Below are positions 8,730-20,804 of a stretch of DNA of 64,000 nucleotides, in pieces. The translations under genes and the position numbers were made by a program. The notes beneath the pieces were generated by a model. The model saw nothing but the letters and a program-made list of their open reading frames with translations. It had not been told where the DNA came from and did no database searches. Source of the stretch: Conservatibacter flavescens (GTDB lineage: Bacteria; Pseudomonadota; Gammaproteobacteria; Enterobacterales; Pasteurellaceae); the NCBI RefSeq assembly GCF_002795425.1, contig NZ_PHHA01000002.1, positions 186,001 to 250,000 of the forward strand, in the 5' to 3' direction. The stretch's first letter is position 1. Each line of letters begins with the position of its first letter.

Positions 8730-9659
8730 TTATTCAACCTTTTTACTCGGTTTAATTGCAAGCAAATTGCAATTTAATTTGCTAATAACATGTTCTGCAG
8801 TATTACCTAAAAAAGCAGCGGATAAGCCAGTACGTCCAACCGTTCCTAATACTACAAGTTCTGCTCCCAGCTCTTGAGCAACTTTAGGGATTACCTCTTC
8901 CGGAAAACCTTCGTACACATGGGTATGATCTTCATCAATTCCAAATTGCTGGCGTAATTTTTTCATATTCAGTAGATGCTGTCCGCGAATACTATTACTG
9001 TATTCTGAAGCATTGAATTCAGGTAAATCAATTGCCATATTGACCGGTGTCGGAGGATAGGCATTGACTAAATGAATATTGCCTCGTTCATAAGTTTCGG
9101 CTAAATCCATGCTCATGGTGATGAGTTCTTGATTAAAACTCTCATGATATTCTTCATCGCCTGATACATTCACGGCAACTAATATTCGACGTTGATGTTT
9201 CCAATCGCCATCTTTAACAATTAAAATCGGGACTTCACATTTGCGGAGTAGTTGCCAATCCATTGGCGTAAAGATCAACGCTGCAAGACTATCTTCTTCT
9301 TTTGTATATTTAACAACTAAATCATAGTGTTTTTCAGTAATTTGCTGAACAATGGCTTCGGCTTCATTACTATTCCAAACAACACTAGACTCAAATTGAA
9401 TCATTGGATCAGCATATTTTTCTAAATAAGGCTGTAAAAGCTCTAAGCGTTGTTGAATAACACCATTATGCATTTCCTCTCGCTCTTCGGAAGAAAGTAA
9501 CGCACTCATTTCATAAGACAGTTCATAAACAGTAAGGAATAGGGTAATTTTGATAGGATGTTCATGTTTTTGTTCTTTTGCTAAGCGCACGGCGCGAGCA
9601 AGAGCATATTGTTTTTCCGTTTCAGGATTTAAAACAACTAAAATATTAGTGAACTTCAT
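8730..9659 (-). CDS. uspE: Universal stress protein E (tandem Usp domains)
   Basis: The 309-aa protein has two Usp domains in tandem (about 1-150 and 155-305), like E. coli UspE (316 aa). The second domain ends with VVLGTVGRTGLSAAFLGNTAEHVI, the Gly-rich nucleotide-binding motif; the first has the degenerate LAALIFTPMDWQLLRK. GGAGG lies before the ATG. E. coli uspE is next to fnr; here an isocitrate dehydrogenase gene sits between the two. UspE contributes to stress survival, motility and aggregation in E. coli. Confidence 0.93.
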   Translation of the reverse strand: MKFTNILVVLNPETEKQYALARAVRLAKEQKHEHPIKITLFLTVYELSYEMSALLSSEEREEMHNGVIQQRLELLQPYLEKYADPMIQFESSVVWNSNEAEAIVQQITEKHYDLVVKYTKEEDSLAALIFTPMDWQLLRKCEVPILIVKDGDWKHQRRILVAVNVSGDEEYHESFNQELITMSMDLAETYERGNIHLVNAYPPTPVNMAIDLPEFNASEYSNSIRGQHLLNMKKLRQQFGIDEDHTHVYEGFPEEVIPKVAQELGAELVVLGTVGRTGLSAAFLGNTAEHVISKLNCNLLAIKPSKKVE

Positions 9660-9781
9660 ATACTTATAACCTCCGATATTATATGTGGGTTATTTATAGC
9701 ATAGGGGATTTAAAGCAGAATAACAAGTAGATAGATAAAAAACTTTCAGAAATAACTTATTGTATTACAACGTATATTTAT

Positions 9782-9808
9782 AGAGGCAAGCCCGTGTAGC
9801 TTGCCTCT
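9782..9808 (-). terminator. Hairpin downstream of icd
   Basis: AGAGGCAAG/CTTGCCTCT (9782-9790 and 9800-9808) forms a 9-bp perfect stem 8 bp beyond the icd stop. On the minus strand the following bases are A/T-rich rather than a pure T run. Confidence 0.65.
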
Positions 9809-9816
9809 CTGATGAT

Positions 9817-12188
<2,372 letters not shown>

Positions 12189-12193
12189 GTTGT

Positions 12194-12964
12194 TTACAAT
12201 AATTTTATTCTTGGATTCACAGAACCCGAAATTTGTTGTAATTCTGCAAGGTCATTAATCGTGACATATTTGCCTTGAACGGATAATACGCCTGATTTTT
12301 GGAAACGTCCCAATAAACGGCTAATAGTTTCTACCGTTAATCCTAGATAATTTCCAATATCACCACGTGTCATCGTTAAACGAAATTCACGAGCAGAAAA
12401 ACCACGAGCGGAATAACGATTAGAAAGGTTGATAATAAACGCAGCTAAACGTTCTTCAGCATTCATTTTAGACAATAATAAAATCATTTCTTGATCACTT
12501 CGGATTTCATTACTCATCAAACGCATAATTTGTTGGCGTAGCTTTGGCATTTTACCAGAAAGATCATCAAGAATATCAAATGGGATTTCGCATACCATAG
12601 CGGTTTCTAAGGCTTGTGCAAAACTAGGATGGCGCATATTGTTGATAGCATCAAAACCTACAAGATCTCCCGGCAGATGAAAAGAGGTAATTTGTTCTTC
12701 ACCGGTTTCGCTGATAGTATAGGATTTAATTGTGCCAGAACGGATAGCGTAGAGTGATTTTAATTCATCGCCAGCTTTAAAAATGACTTGAGATTTTTGA
12801 ATAGGTTTTTTGCGTTCAATAATATTATCAAGCTGATCAAGTTCATGTTCGTTGAGCGTAAAAGGAATACAAAGTTGACTAATACTACAATCCTGACAAT
12901 GAATTGCGCACCCACCCGATTGAATTCGGCGCCCCACTTTTATTTTTGACGTTAAAATTTCCAT
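12194..12964 (-). CDS. fnr: Oxygen-sensing transcription regulator FNR
   Basis: The 256-aa CRP/FNR regulator is very close to E. coli FNR. Cys19, Cys23, Cys26 and Cys32 in [14 protein letters not shown], plus the Cys in AMVCEIPF (about residue 125), supply the [4Fe-4S] ligands. The cyclic-nucleotide-like fold follows, and the helix-turn-helix [20 protein letters not shown] keeps the E-SR recognition residues. In the absence of O2 it dimerises and controls anaerobic metabolism. An FNR-like box lies 35 bp upstream, suggesting autoregulation. Confidence 0.97.
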   Translation of the reverse strand: MEILTSKIKVGRRIQSGGCAIHCQDCSISQLCIPFTLNEHELDQLDNIIERKKPIQKSQVIFKAGDELKSLYAIRSGTIKSYTISETGEEQITSFHLPGDLVGFDAINNMRHPSFAQALETAMVCEIPFDILDDLSGKMPKLRQQIMRLMSNEIRSDQEMILLLSKMNAEERLAAFIINLSNRYSARGFSAREFRLTMTRGDIGNYLGLTVETISRLLGRFQKSGVLSVQGKYVTINDLAELQQISGSVNPRIKLL

Positions 12965-12998
12965 TTAATCCTCATTATCAACGAGAAATCGTGTAAAA

Positions 12999-13012
12999 TT
13001 GATCTATCTCAA
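12999..13012. promoter_or_regulatory. FNR-box upstream of fnr
   Basis: TTGATCTATCTCAA matches the FNR consensus TTGAT-N4-ATCAA at 9 of 10 fixed positions. It lies about 35 bp upstream of the fnr start codon, where it could overlap the promoter and repress it, as for E. coli fnr. It is also about 54 bp upstream of the divergent small membrane-protein gene. Confidence 0.65.
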
Positions 13013-13065
13013 ATAATATCATTAAATTATCAATTAAAGAAGTAAAAATACAAAGAAAGAGGTAA

Positions 13066-13245
13066 ATGATGGCGGCTCAAAAGCTCACCAAAACACGGTT
13101 GATTCAGATTATAGTGATGTTGATTATTTTACTGACCGCATTTTTCTATAAAACGTATCAACATTATGGTGAATCTTCCGTAGAGAAACAGAGAGAAAGT
13201 GCGGTACAAAATGAAAATATTTTAGAGAAAGAAGCTAATCATTGA
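13066..13245 (+). CDS. Small single-pass membrane protein, unknown function
   Basis: This 59-aa frame starts MMAAQKLTKTRLIQIIVMLI. AGAGG lies 3 bp before the first ATG and 6 bp before the second (13069), so the true start may be 13069. A basic N-terminus leads into a hydrophobic segment (about residues 13-29) and then a charged, mainly acidic tail, consistent with one inner-membrane helix with the N-terminus inside. An uptake signal is embedded in the coding region. It diverges from fnr across a 101-bp gap containing the FNR-like box, so it might be oxygen-regulated. I do not recognise the family. Confidence 0.65.
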   Translation: MMAAQKLTKTRLIQIIVMLIILLTAFFYKTYQHYGESSVEKQRESAVQNENILEKEANH

Positions 13246-13256
13246 GATGAAATCAT

Positions 13257-13282
13257 ATAAAAAGGGGGATTGATATCCCCCT
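13257..13282 (-). terminator. Intrinsic terminator of the ackA-pta operon
   Basis: AGGGGGA/TCCCCCT (13263-13269 and 13276-13282) with a 6-nt loop, followed on the minus strand by TTTTTATA. It lies 8 bp beyond the pta stop. Confidence 0.85.
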
Positions 13283-13290
13283 ATACTGAC

Positions 13291-15429
13291 TTACTGTGTG
13301 GCTTGAATTGCGGTTAATGCGATTGTATATACAATATCATCAACTAAAGCGCCACGTGATAAATCGTTTACTGGTTTACGCATACCTTGTAACATAGGGC
13401 CTATAGAAACGAGGTCTGCAGAACGTTGAACGGCTTTATAAGTAGTATTTCCGGTATTTAAATCAGGGAAGATAAAGACTGTTGCTTTCCCTGCTACTGG
13501 TGAGTTTGGCGCTTTTGAACGAGCCACGTCTTCCATAATTGCCGCATCGTATTGTAGTGGGCCGTCGATGATAAGATCTGGACGTTTTTCCTGCGCTAAA
13601 CGAGTGGCTTCTTTTACTTTTTCTACGTCAGCACCAGAACCTGATGTACCAGTAGAGTAGGAGATCATCGCCACTTTAGGATCAATACCAAAAGCTTTAG
13701 CAGAATCAGCAGATTGAATAGCAATTTCAGCTAACTGTTCTGCACTTGGATCTGGATTAACCGCACAGTCACCATATACCAATACTTGATCAGGCAGTAA
13801 CATAAAGAAAATAGAAGAAACAATTGAGCTACCTGGTGCGGTTTTAATAATTTGCATTGGTGGACGAATAGTATTTGCAGTAGTATGTACTGCACCAGAT
13901 ACTAATCCATCTACTTCGTTAGCTTCAAGCATCATGGTACCCAATACAACATTATCTTTAAGTTGTTCTTGAGCGATCACTTCCGTCATACCTTTCGCTT
14001 TACGTAATTCAACTAAACGAGCGACATAATTTTCACGTACTGTTTTCGGATCAATAATCGTAATGCCTTTAGTCAGTTGTACACCTTGTGCTTCAGCAAC
14101 ACGTTGTACCTCAACCGGATCGGCTAACAAGATACATTCTGCAATACCACGTTCCGCACAAAGTACCGCTGCTTTAATGGTTCTAGGCTCATCACCTTCA
14201 GGTAATACAATGCGTTTTTGTGCAGCGCGCGCAAGCTCAGTTAATTGGAAGCGGAATGCTGGAGGAGATAAGCGACGTAAACGTGATGTTTTCGCAATCA
14301 AAGAATCAATGAATGAAGCGTTAATTTCATCGCTGACATACTGCTTGATATTGTCTATACGTTCTTTATCATCTACAGGGACTTCTAAATTAAAACTTTG
14401 TAGATTTAATGCTGTTTGCCAGGTATTCCCTTCAACGCGGAAGATCGGTAGTCCGGTGCTTTCAATGGCATGTTCACATAATTTCTTAATTTGTGAGTCA
14501 ATTTTATAACCGCCAGTTAATAATACAGCACCAATTTTGACACCACTCATTGCAGCCAATGCAGCAGCAACGATAACATCAGGACGGTCAGCAGAAGTCA
14601 CTAAGAGGCTTCCAACGCGAAAATGTTCAACCATATTCGGTAAACTTCTTGCACAGAACGTGATGCTTCTGATACGTCGTGTATTGATTTCCCCTTCATG
14701 AATAATTGCAGCACCTAAATGTTTGACTAAATCAATTGCTCGGGTTGCAATTAACTCAGGCTTCCATGGAATACATGCTAATAATTTAATTTTGCTTTTT
14801 TCAAAAAGTTTATGTACTTCAGAAATTTGATTATTGCTGTGCTGGAAAGAATCAAAAATTTCAGTCAAATCTGGACGAGTTCTACCTGATTCATCAACTG
14901 GTGCATTAAATTTGTTAATCACTACACCGAGTAAGTTTGCATTATTTTGACCACCAAATTGCGATACAGCGGCTTTAATGCGTTCTTTTAATGCAGAAGG
15001 GGTTTCTGTTGAAGGTGCTGCGACGAGAATAATTTCAGCATCTAAAGCTTGTGCTATTTCATAGTTAATGCTATTCGCATACGCGTTTTTACGCGTTGGA
15101 ATAAGGCCTTCAACAATCACAATTTCATTGTTTTTTAATAATTGTTGATGGTGTTCAACTATTTTTTCTAATAGGACATCTGATTGATTTTGCCCAATTA
15201 AAGATTCAGCAACACTTAACATAAAAGGTTCAGCAGTATCTATCGTCATGCTGGTACGTACGATAGATGTTGTCCGGTCGATTTTATCTTCACCAGAACT
15301 CGGCTGAGAAATAGGTTTCATAAAACCAATTTTTGCACCTTTTTGTTCAAGTGCGTGCATGAGACCTAAACTAACACTCGTTAAGCCAACACCGGCGCTA
15401 ATTGGAATAAGGATTATTGTACGAGACAT
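13291..15429 (-). CDS. pta: Phosphate acetyltransferase (long form)
   Basis: The 712-aa protein has the three-part layout of enterobacterial Pta: a P-loop-like N-terminal domain ([18 protein letters not shown]), a central DRTGG-type domain (about 215-330) and the C-terminal PTA_PTB catalytic domain (about 385-705) with [10 protein letters not shown] and [16 protein letters not shown]. It interconverts acetyl-CoA and acetyl phosphate; with AckA it forms the acetate overflow and ATP-generating pathway. It follows ackA after 71 bp containing a hairpin. Confidence 0.96.
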   Translation of the reverse strand: MSRTIILIPISAGVGLTSVSLGLMHALEQKGAKIGFMKPISQPSSGEDKIDRTTSIVRTSMTIDTAEPFMLSVAESLIGQNQSDVLLEKIVEHHQQLLKNNEIVIVEGLIPTRKNAYANSINYEIAQALDAEIILVAAPSTETPSALKERIKAAVSQFGGQNNANLLGVVINKFNAPVDESGRTRPDLTEIFDSFQHSNNQISEVHKLFEKSKIKLLACIPWKPELIATRAIDLVKHLGAAIIHEGEINTRRIRSITFCARSLPNMVEHFRVGSLLVTSADRPDVIVAAALAAMSGVKIGAVLLTGGYKIDSQIKKLCEHAIESTGLPIFRVEGNTWQTALNLQSFNLEVPVDDKERIDNIKQYVSDEINASFIDSLIAKTSRLRRLSPPAFRFQLTELARAAQKRIVLPEGDEPRTIKAAVLCAERGIAECILLADPVEVQRVAEAQGVQLTKGITIIDPKTVRENYVARLVELRKAKGMTEVIAQEQLKDNVVLGTMMLEANEVDGLVSGAVHTTANTIRPPMQIIKTAPGSSIVSSIFFMLLPDQVLVYGDCAVNPDPSAEQLAEIAIQSADSAKAFGIDPKVAMISYSTGTSGSGADVEKVKEATRLAQEKRPDLIIDGPLQYDAAIMEDVARSKAPNSPVAGKATVFIFPDLNTGNTTYKAVQRSADLVSIGPMLQGMRKPVNDLSRGALVDDIVYTIALTAIQATQ

Positions 15430-15467
15430 AATAAAAAAATTACCTTCAATATCACTGGTTAAAATAG

Positions 15468-15493
15468 AAACTGCCGATGATGTTCGGCAGTTT
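15468..15493 (-). terminator. Hairpin between ackA and pta
   Basis: AAACTGCCGA/TCGGCAGTTT (15468-15477 and 15484-15493), a 10-bp perfect stem with a 6-nt loop. On the minus strand CTATTTTAA follows, a weak U tract, so it may be a leaky terminator or an RNA-processing/stabilising structure setting the AckA:Pta ratio. Confidence 0.6.
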
Positions 15494-15500
15494 GAGAAAG

Positions 15501-16706
15501 TTACTTAATACATAAACGAGCAGTATCTTGAGCGATAACAAGCTCTTCATTGGTTGGGATAACAATGGCTAACGGTGTACCGTCTTTTGTAATTGCGCCT
15601 TCATGACCAAAACGTGCGGCTAAGTTTTTCTCTTGATCAATTTCATAGCCAAAAAGTTTTAAATGGTTTAATGTCACTTCACGCACAAGAGCGGAGTTTT
15701 CACCAATTCCTCCAGTAAACACAATGGCATCTAGACGATCGCCAATAACCGCCATATAAGAGCCAATATATTTTGCTAAACGATAACAGAAAACATCAAG
15801 GGCGCGTTTTGCTGGTGCTTCTTTATCGTAGTTATCTTCTGCATAACGACAATCGCTGGTTACTTCAGTTAAACCAAGTAGACCTGATTTTTTGGTTAGG
15901 GTAGTGTTAATTTCCTCAACGCTCATACCTAAAGTATCATGCATATAGAAAATAATGGCAGGATCGAGATCACCACAACGAGTTCCCATGACTAACCCTT
16001 CTAATGGCGTTAATCCCATTGAAGTATCAATACATTTTCCTTGACGGATAGCAGAGACTGAACCACCATTGCCTAAATGACAAGTGATCACGTTGATTTT
16101 ATCTTCAGCTACGCCAACACGTTTCGCAGCTTCTCGGCTCACATAATAGTGACTTGTGCCATGGAAACCATAGCGACGAACACCGTGATCTTTATATAAA
16201 GAATAAGGCAATGCATATAAATAAGCTTGCTCAGGCATAGTTTGATGGAAAGCGGTATCAAACACAGCAACATTTTTTTCTTTTAATTCAGGGAAGATTT
16301 TAAACGCTTCTTCAATACCAATGATATGAGCTGGGTTATGTAATGGTGCAAATTGTGTTGCATCTTTAATACCTTGGACAACTTCATCAGTAATCACGAC
16401 AGAAGATGTGAATTTTTCACCACCATGAACAATTCGATGTCCAATGGCAACGATACTTTGTTTGAGTTCAGGAGCAAGGGAAAGGATATTGTTTACCATG
16501 AAATTTAGTGCTTCACTGTGTGCAGCACCGCTACCAAGTTCGGCCTGTCCTTTTTCACCATTTAATTTCCATTTAATACGTGCTTCTGGTAAGAAAAATG
16601 CTTCAGCTAATCCGGATAATTTCTCATCACCTGTTTGAGGGTCTAAAATGGCAAATTTTAATGAGGAACTGCCACAATTTAAGATAAGGATCAATTTTTG
16701 AGACAT
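15501..16706 (-). CDS. ackA: Acetate kinase
   Basis: The 401-aa protein is a standard AckA. It begins with [15 protein letters not shown], the N-terminal phosphate-binding signature, and carries [21 protein letters not shown] and [14 protein letters not shown] of the acetokinase/ASKHA fold. It converts acetyl phosphate plus ADP to acetate plus ATP. It is the first gene of the ackA-pta operon and diverges from yfbV across about 290 bp of very A+T-rich DNA that must hold both promoters. Confidence 0.97.
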   Translation of the reverse strand: MSQKLILILNCGSSSLKFAILDPQTGDEKLSGLAEAFFLPEARIKWKLNGEKGQAELGSGAAHSEALNFMVNNILSLAPELKQSIVAIGHRIVHGGEKFTSSVVITDEVVQGIKDATQFAPLHNPAHIIGIEEAFKIFPELKEKNVAVFDTAFHQTMPEQAYLYALPYSLYKDHGVRRYGFHGTSHYYVSREAAKRVGVAEDKINVITCHLGNGGSVSAIRQGKCIDTSMGLTPLEGLVMGTRCGDLDPAIIFYMHDTLGMSVEEINTTLTKKSGLLGLTEVTSDCRYAEDNYDKEAPAKRALDVFCYRLAKYIGSYMAVIGDRLDAIVFTGGIGENSALVREVTLNHLKLFGYEIDQEKNLAARFGHEGAITKDGTPLAIVIPTNEELVIAQDTARLCIK

Positions 16707-16995
16707 GTATATAACCTTATTTGATTGAGTTAAAAGAATTCGCTCAGAGAACGAACAGCCATAAAAGCTTATCCTATATAGAATACACCTTTTAGCGACT
16801 AAAATAAATTACTGAACAGTATAAAAACACGATTTAACTCAAAAAAAGTTTAATTTTTTAAAAAATGTTGATAAAAATGAAATGGCGTTGAAAAATTCAA
16901 AGCATAAAAGTTAGATTAATCTTTTATTTGTGCTATGTTAGAATGAAAGAAATTTCAATGAGCATAAATTATATCAAGAAAGGGTAGTGTCATTT

Positions 16996-17436
16996 ATGTC
17001 GATAGTGCGTATTTTTAAAGATGGGCAGCAATATTTGAATACTTGGCCTTTAGAATCTAAGCTAGGTATCATTTTTCCAGAAAATAGAATTATTAAAGCC
17101 ACCCAATTTGCTCAAAAAACAATGCCTTTTCTTGCCGTATTTGCATTAGTGTGGCAACAATTTTATAGCATCGGCATGGTATCTACATCAGCGGCTGTGT
17201 TAACAGCGCTTTTTGCTTTGTTATTGCCTATGCAGGGATTATATTGGCTTGGAAAACGTGCGAATACCCCTTTATCTCCTCAAAGTGCGGTCTGGTTTTA
17301 TGAAATTATTCAAAAATTACAGCAAGTGAATGTTTTTTTACCACCTGTAAAAGATGTGCCAACTTATCAACACCTTGCTGAAGTCTTAAAGAAAGCACAA
17401 CAAAAATTAGACCGCACTTTTTGGCAAGAGGTGTAA
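16996..17436 (+). CDS. yfbV: UPF0208 membrane protein YfbV
   Basis: ATG 16996 is preferred over GTG 16987 because AAAGGG (16980-16984) lies 11 bp before the ATG and only 2 bp before the GTG. The 146-aa product matches YfbV across its length ([35 protein letters not shown]) and has two central hydrophobic segments (about 46-64 and 66-86). In E. coli YfbV helps insulate the Ter macrodomain and sits next to ackA-pta, as here. Its stop is 1 bp from the convergent flavin reductase stop, leaving no room for a separate terminator. Confidence 0.93.
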   Translation: MSIVRIFKDGQQYLNTWPLESKLGIIFPENRIIKATQFAQKTMPFLAVFALVWQQFYSIGMVSTSAAVLTALFALLLPMQGLYWLGKRANTPLSPQSAVWFYEIIQKLQQVNVFLPPVKDVPTYQHLAEVLKKAQQKLDRTFWQEV

Positions 17437-17437
17437 A

Positions 17438-17923
17438 CTATAGGTGTGGCAGTGTATGAAATTGGCGATTAAAATAGCCCAATGCTGCTTGACTATTTAT
17501 TTGAATATCATCAATTTCCACCATAAAAACAGAATGACTGCCCATTTGGTGTTGGTTCACAATTCGCCCTTCTAAATTGGCAACGGCTTCAGTGAGTATT
17601 GGAAGCCCTTTTTCATTAATCGACCAAATATCCCAAGCTAAACGTTCAGCCATAGTGCTGTCTTTCATATTAGCAAAATGTAAAGCTAATTCTTGCTGCT
17701 CGCTATTTAAGATATTGATACACACTAAACCATTATTCGCGATAATATCATGAAGTTCGCTACTTTGGTTAATGCACATCAATACTGTTGGAGGAGAGTC
17801 GGTTACAGAACAAACTGCGGAAACTGTTAATCCTACAGTGCCAAATTGTCCCGTTGTGGTAATAATGTTGACAGGGGCGGTTAAGTGCGCCATCGCATTT
17901 CTAAATTCTTGTTGTGTTACCAT
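17438..17923 (-). CDS. Flavin reductase (HpaC/RutF-like)
   Basis: This 161-aa protein has the FMN-binding split-barrel fold of the reductase partners of two-component monooxygenases. The marks are GTVGLTVSAVCSVTDSPPTV followed by LMCINQSS, the CINIL strand and a C-terminal HSVFMVEIDDI strand. It should reduce FMN or FAD with NAD(P)H. No monooxygenase partner is nearby, so it may be a general free-flavin supplier; the precise subfamily is uncertain. It converges on yfbV tail-to-tail. Confidence 0.85.
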   Translation of the reverse strand: MVTQQEFRNAMAHLTAPVNIITTTGQFGTVGLTVSAVCSVTDSPPTVLMCINQSSELHDIIANNGLVCINILNSEQQELALHFANMKDSTMAERLAWDIWSINEKGLPILTEAVANLEGRIVNQHQMGSHSVFMVEIDDIQINSQAALGYFNRQFHTLPHL

Positions 17924-18073
17924 AAAATGTGTGCTTATGTCCTAAATAAAAACATCATATCATTTCTAAAAACAAATGTTAATGCATTGTGAATGGGTTG
18001 CTCTTTCAGTATAAGGAAAAAAATGCTATATTTGCAACTTTCGTTTCACCAACAACTCGTTACGTAGGAAAAT

Positions 18074-18102
18074 TTGCATACGCAAACGTTTTCTTTTTTA
18101 TC
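18074..18102 (+). promoter_or_regulatory. cvpA-purF promoter with PurR operator
   Basis: ACGCAAACGTTTTCTT at 18080-18095 is a full match to the E. coli PurR operator consensus. It fills the spacer between a candidate -35 TTGCAT (18074-18079) and -10 TTTATC (18097-18102). It lies about 70 bp upstream of cvpA and predicts purine repression of cvpA-purF-ubiX. Confidence 0.88.
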
Positions 18103-18165
18103 AAATTTTATTAAAATAGTTGCAGCCAAGATAATCCCGTATAGAGTTTTAAATGAGAGATTGGC

Positions 18166-18651
18166 ATGATTGATTATATTATTATTGGCATAATCGCATT
18201 TTCCATAATTGTGAGCTTATTAAGAGGTTTTGTAAGGGAAGTGATGTCTCTTGCAAGTTGGTTAGTAGCATTTTTTATTGCAAGCCAGTTTTACCCTTAT
18301 TTAGCCAATTATTTTACTCAAATTGAATCTACATATATTCGTAATGGTGTCGCTATTGTGATTCTATTTATCGCCACGTTAATTGTTGGTGCGATAGTCA
18401 ATTATATGTTGGGTCAACTAGTTGATAAAACAGGATTATCTGGTACTGATCGCGTATTAGGAGCGTGTTTTGGCTTATTGCGTGGTGTGCTCATTGTCGC
18501 GGCTTTATTATTTTTTGTAGACACATTTACTCAGTTTAATCAAAGTGAATGGTGGAAAGAATCTAAATTAATACCGCACTTTGGTTTTGTCGTTGAGTGG
18601 TTCTTCCAACAACTACAAGCCAGTTCGAGTTTTTTAAAATCAAATCTTTAA
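18166..18651 (+). CDS. cvpA: Membrane protein CvpA
   Basis: The 161-aa inner-membrane protein has four hydrophobic segments and the CvpA opening MIDYIIIGIIAFSIIVSLLR with RGFVREVMSLASW. In E. coli it is needed for colicin V production, contributes to envelope homeostasis and is co-transcribed with purF. Here purF follows 28 bp later and the PurR operator lies upstream, giving the same operon. Confidence 0.95.
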   Translation: MIDYIIIGIIAFSIIVSLLRGFVREVMSLASWLVAFFIASQFYPYLANYFTQIESTYIRNGVAIVILFIATLIVGAIVNYMLGQLVDKTGLSGTDRVLGACFGLLRGVLIVAALLFFVDTFTQFNQSEWWKESKLIPHFGFVVEWFFQQLQASSSFLKSNL

Positions 18652-18679
18652 TCTATTTATAATGAGAGGGTAACACATT

Positions 18680-20188
18680 ATGTGTGGTATTGTTGGAATC
18701 GTCAGTCATCAGCCTGTGAATCAATCTATCTATGATTCATTAACTGTATTACAGCATCGAGGACAAGACGCAGCAGGTATTGTCACTATAGATGATGAAA
18801 ATCGTTTTCGCTTGCGTAAAGCAAATGGCTTAGTCAGTGATGTATTTCAACAGGTTCACATGTTAAGGTTACAGGGCAATACCGGGATTGGCCATGTTCG
18901 TTATCCTACAGCTGGAAGTTCAAGTGTTTCAGAAGCACAGCCATTTTATGTAAATTCTCCTTATGGATTAACTTTGGTACATAATGGTAATTTAACTAAT
19001 TCAAAAGAGCTAAAAGAAGTTTTGTTTAAACGCGCTCGTCGTCACGTCAACACAAATTCAGATTCAGAAGCATTGTTAAATATTTTGGCTTATCATTTTG
19101 ATCAAATTGATAAAGATAGTTTAACACCAGAAGATATATTTACCGCCATTAAAGCAACTCATAAAGAGATTCGTGGGGCTTATGCGTGTATTGCCATGAT
19201 CATTCAACATGGAATGGTCGCTTTTCGTGATCCACATGGTATTCGCCCGCTTGTTTTGGGTAAGCGTGAAGATTCAGGAAAAACGGAATATATGTTTGCT
19301 TCTGAAAGTGTCGCACTAGATACAGCAGGCTTTGAATTTGTTCGAGATGTTGAACCTGGCGAAGCGATTTACATTACTTTTGATGGGAAACTCTATGCTC
19401 AGCAATGCGCAGAGAATCCACAATTAACACCATGTATTTTTGAGTTTGTGTATTTTGCGCGTCCGGATTCTTGTATTGATGGCGTATCTGTATATGCTGC
19501 ACGGGTGCATATGGGAGAACGCTTAGGACAAAAAATTGCTAAAGAGTGGCAAGATTTAGATATTGATGTTGTTATTCCAATTCCTGAAACGTCAAATGAT
19601 ATCGCATTGCGTATTGCTCATGTATTAAATAAACCGTATCGTCAAGGATTTGTGAAAAATCGCTATGTTGGACGAACATTTATTATGCCAGGCCAAGCAC
19701 AACGCACAAGTGCAGTAAGACGTAAACTCAATACGATTTCTGCAGAGTTTAAGGGAAAAAATGTGCTATTAGTAGATGATTCCATTGTGCGAGGTACAAC
19801 ATCTGAGCAAATTGTGGAGATGGCCAGAGCTGCCGGCGCTAAGAAAATTTATTTTGCTTCAGCAGCGCCTGAGATCCGCTATCCTAATGTCTATGGCATT
19901 GATATGCCGACTAAACATGAATTGATAGCCTATAACCGCGAAGTTGATGAAATTGCTAAATTAATTGGCGTAGACCGCTTAATTTTTCAAGATCTAGAAG
20001 CGTTAACTTTATCCGTCCAAGAAGAGAACCCGACAATTAAAGATTTTGATTGTTCTGTATTTACAGGTCTCTATGTAACGGGCGATGTCACTCAAGACTA
20101 TCTCGATAACATAGCGAATTTGCGAAACGATAGTGCAAAGAAAAAACGTGCAAAAGATGCGACTAATTTAGAGATACATAACGAATAA
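18680..20188 (+). CDS. purF: Amidophosphoribosyltransferase
   Basis: The 502-aa protein begins MCGIVGIV, so Cys2 becomes the N-terminal catalytic nucleophile of the glutaminase domain after Met removal. The PRTase domain shows [19 protein letters not shown], the PRPP-binding loop. It makes phosphoribosylamine from PRPP and glutamine, the first step of purine synthesis. GAGAGG precedes the ATG. It shares one base with ubiX (TAATG), so the two are translationally coupled. Confidence 0.97.
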   Translation: MCGIVGIVSHQPVNQSIYDSLTVLQHRGQDAAGIVTIDDENRFRLRKANGLVSDVFQQVHMLRLQGNTGIGHVRYPTAGSSSVSEAQPFYVNSPYGLTLVHNGNLTNSKELKEVLFKRARRHVNTNSDSEALLNILAYHFDQIDKDSLTPEDIFTAIKATHKEIRGAYACIAMIIQHGMVAFRDPHGIRPLVLGKREDSGKTEYMFASESVALDTAGFEFVRDVEPGEAIYITFDGKLYAQQCAENPQLTPCIFEFVYFARPDSCIDGVSVYAARVHMGERLGQKIAKEWQDLDIDVVIPIPETSNDIALRIAHVLNKPYRQGFVKNRYVGRTFIMPGQAQRTSAVRRKLNTISAEFKGKNVLLVDDSIVRGTTSEQIVEMARAAGAKKIYFASAAPEIRYPNVYGIDMPTKHELIAYNREVDEIAKLIGVDRLIFQDLEALTLSVQEENPTIKDFDCSVFTGLYVTGDVTQDYLDNIANLRNDSAKKKRAKDATNLEIHNE

Positions 20189-20766
20189 TGACTTTAAGAA
20201 AAAAACAAAGGCTTATCATCGGCATAACTGGCGCTTCTGGCGCTATTTATGCCGTTCGTTTGTTAGAGCTTCTAAAAAATACTGATATTGAAACCCATTT
20301 AATCATGAGCCAGGCGGCAAAGCAAACTATTGTGGCCGAAACGGATTATACAGTACAGCAAGTGCGCGCCTTGGCTGATGAAAACCATGATTTCCGTGAT
20401 ATAGGCGCTAAAATATCTTCAGGATCTTACCGCACTTTAGGTATGGTTATCTTACCTTGTTCAATTAAAACCTTATCAGGAATTGCTCATAGTTACACGA
20501 ACGATTTAATCACGCGTGCGGCGGATGTTTGCTTAAAAGAAAGTAAGCCATTGATTTTATGTGTTCGAGAAACGCCATTGCATTTAGGGCATTTACGTCT
20601 TATGGTACAAGCTGCTGAGATAGGTGCAAAAATTACCCCCCTTATGCCCGCTTTTTATCATCGACCTCAAACTTTAGATGATATTATTAATCAAAGTATT
20701 AACCGTTTGTGTGATCAACTGGATATTGAATTAGAACAAGATTTATTCCAGCGTTGGGGAGATTAG
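20188..20766 (+). CDS. ubiX: Flavin prenyltransferase UbiX
   Basis: The 192-aa protein carries the flavoprotein-family motif IGITGASGAIYAVRLLE, the downstream VILPCSIKTLSGIAHSYTN-type segment and CVRETPLHLGHLRLM. UbiX attaches a dimethylallyl group to FMN, giving the prenylated FMN cofactor of UbiD, used in ubiquinone or menaquinone synthesis. No ubiD is in the window. It is the third gene of the cvpA-purF operon, an order also seen in E. coli. Confidence 0.95.
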   Translation: MTLRKKQRLIIGITGASGAIYAVRLLELLKNTDIETHLIMSQAAKQTIVAETDYTVQQVRALADENHDFRDIGAKISSGSYRTLGMVILPCSIKTLSGIAHSYTNDLITRAADVCLKESKPLILCVRETPLHLGHLRLMVQAAEIGAKITPLMPAFYHRPQTLDDIINQSINRLCDQLDIELEQDLFQRWGD

Positions 20767-20777
20767 AGTAGGGAAGT

Positions 20778-20799
20778 AAGGGCAAACTATTTTGCCCTT
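20778..20799. terminator. Convergent terminator between ubiX and dld
   Basis: AAGGGCAAA/TTTGCCCTT (20778-20786 and 20791-20799) with a 4-nt loop sits between the stop codons of the convergent genes ubiX and dld and can serve both strands. Confidence 0.7.
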
Positions 20800-20804
20800 A
20801 ACGG

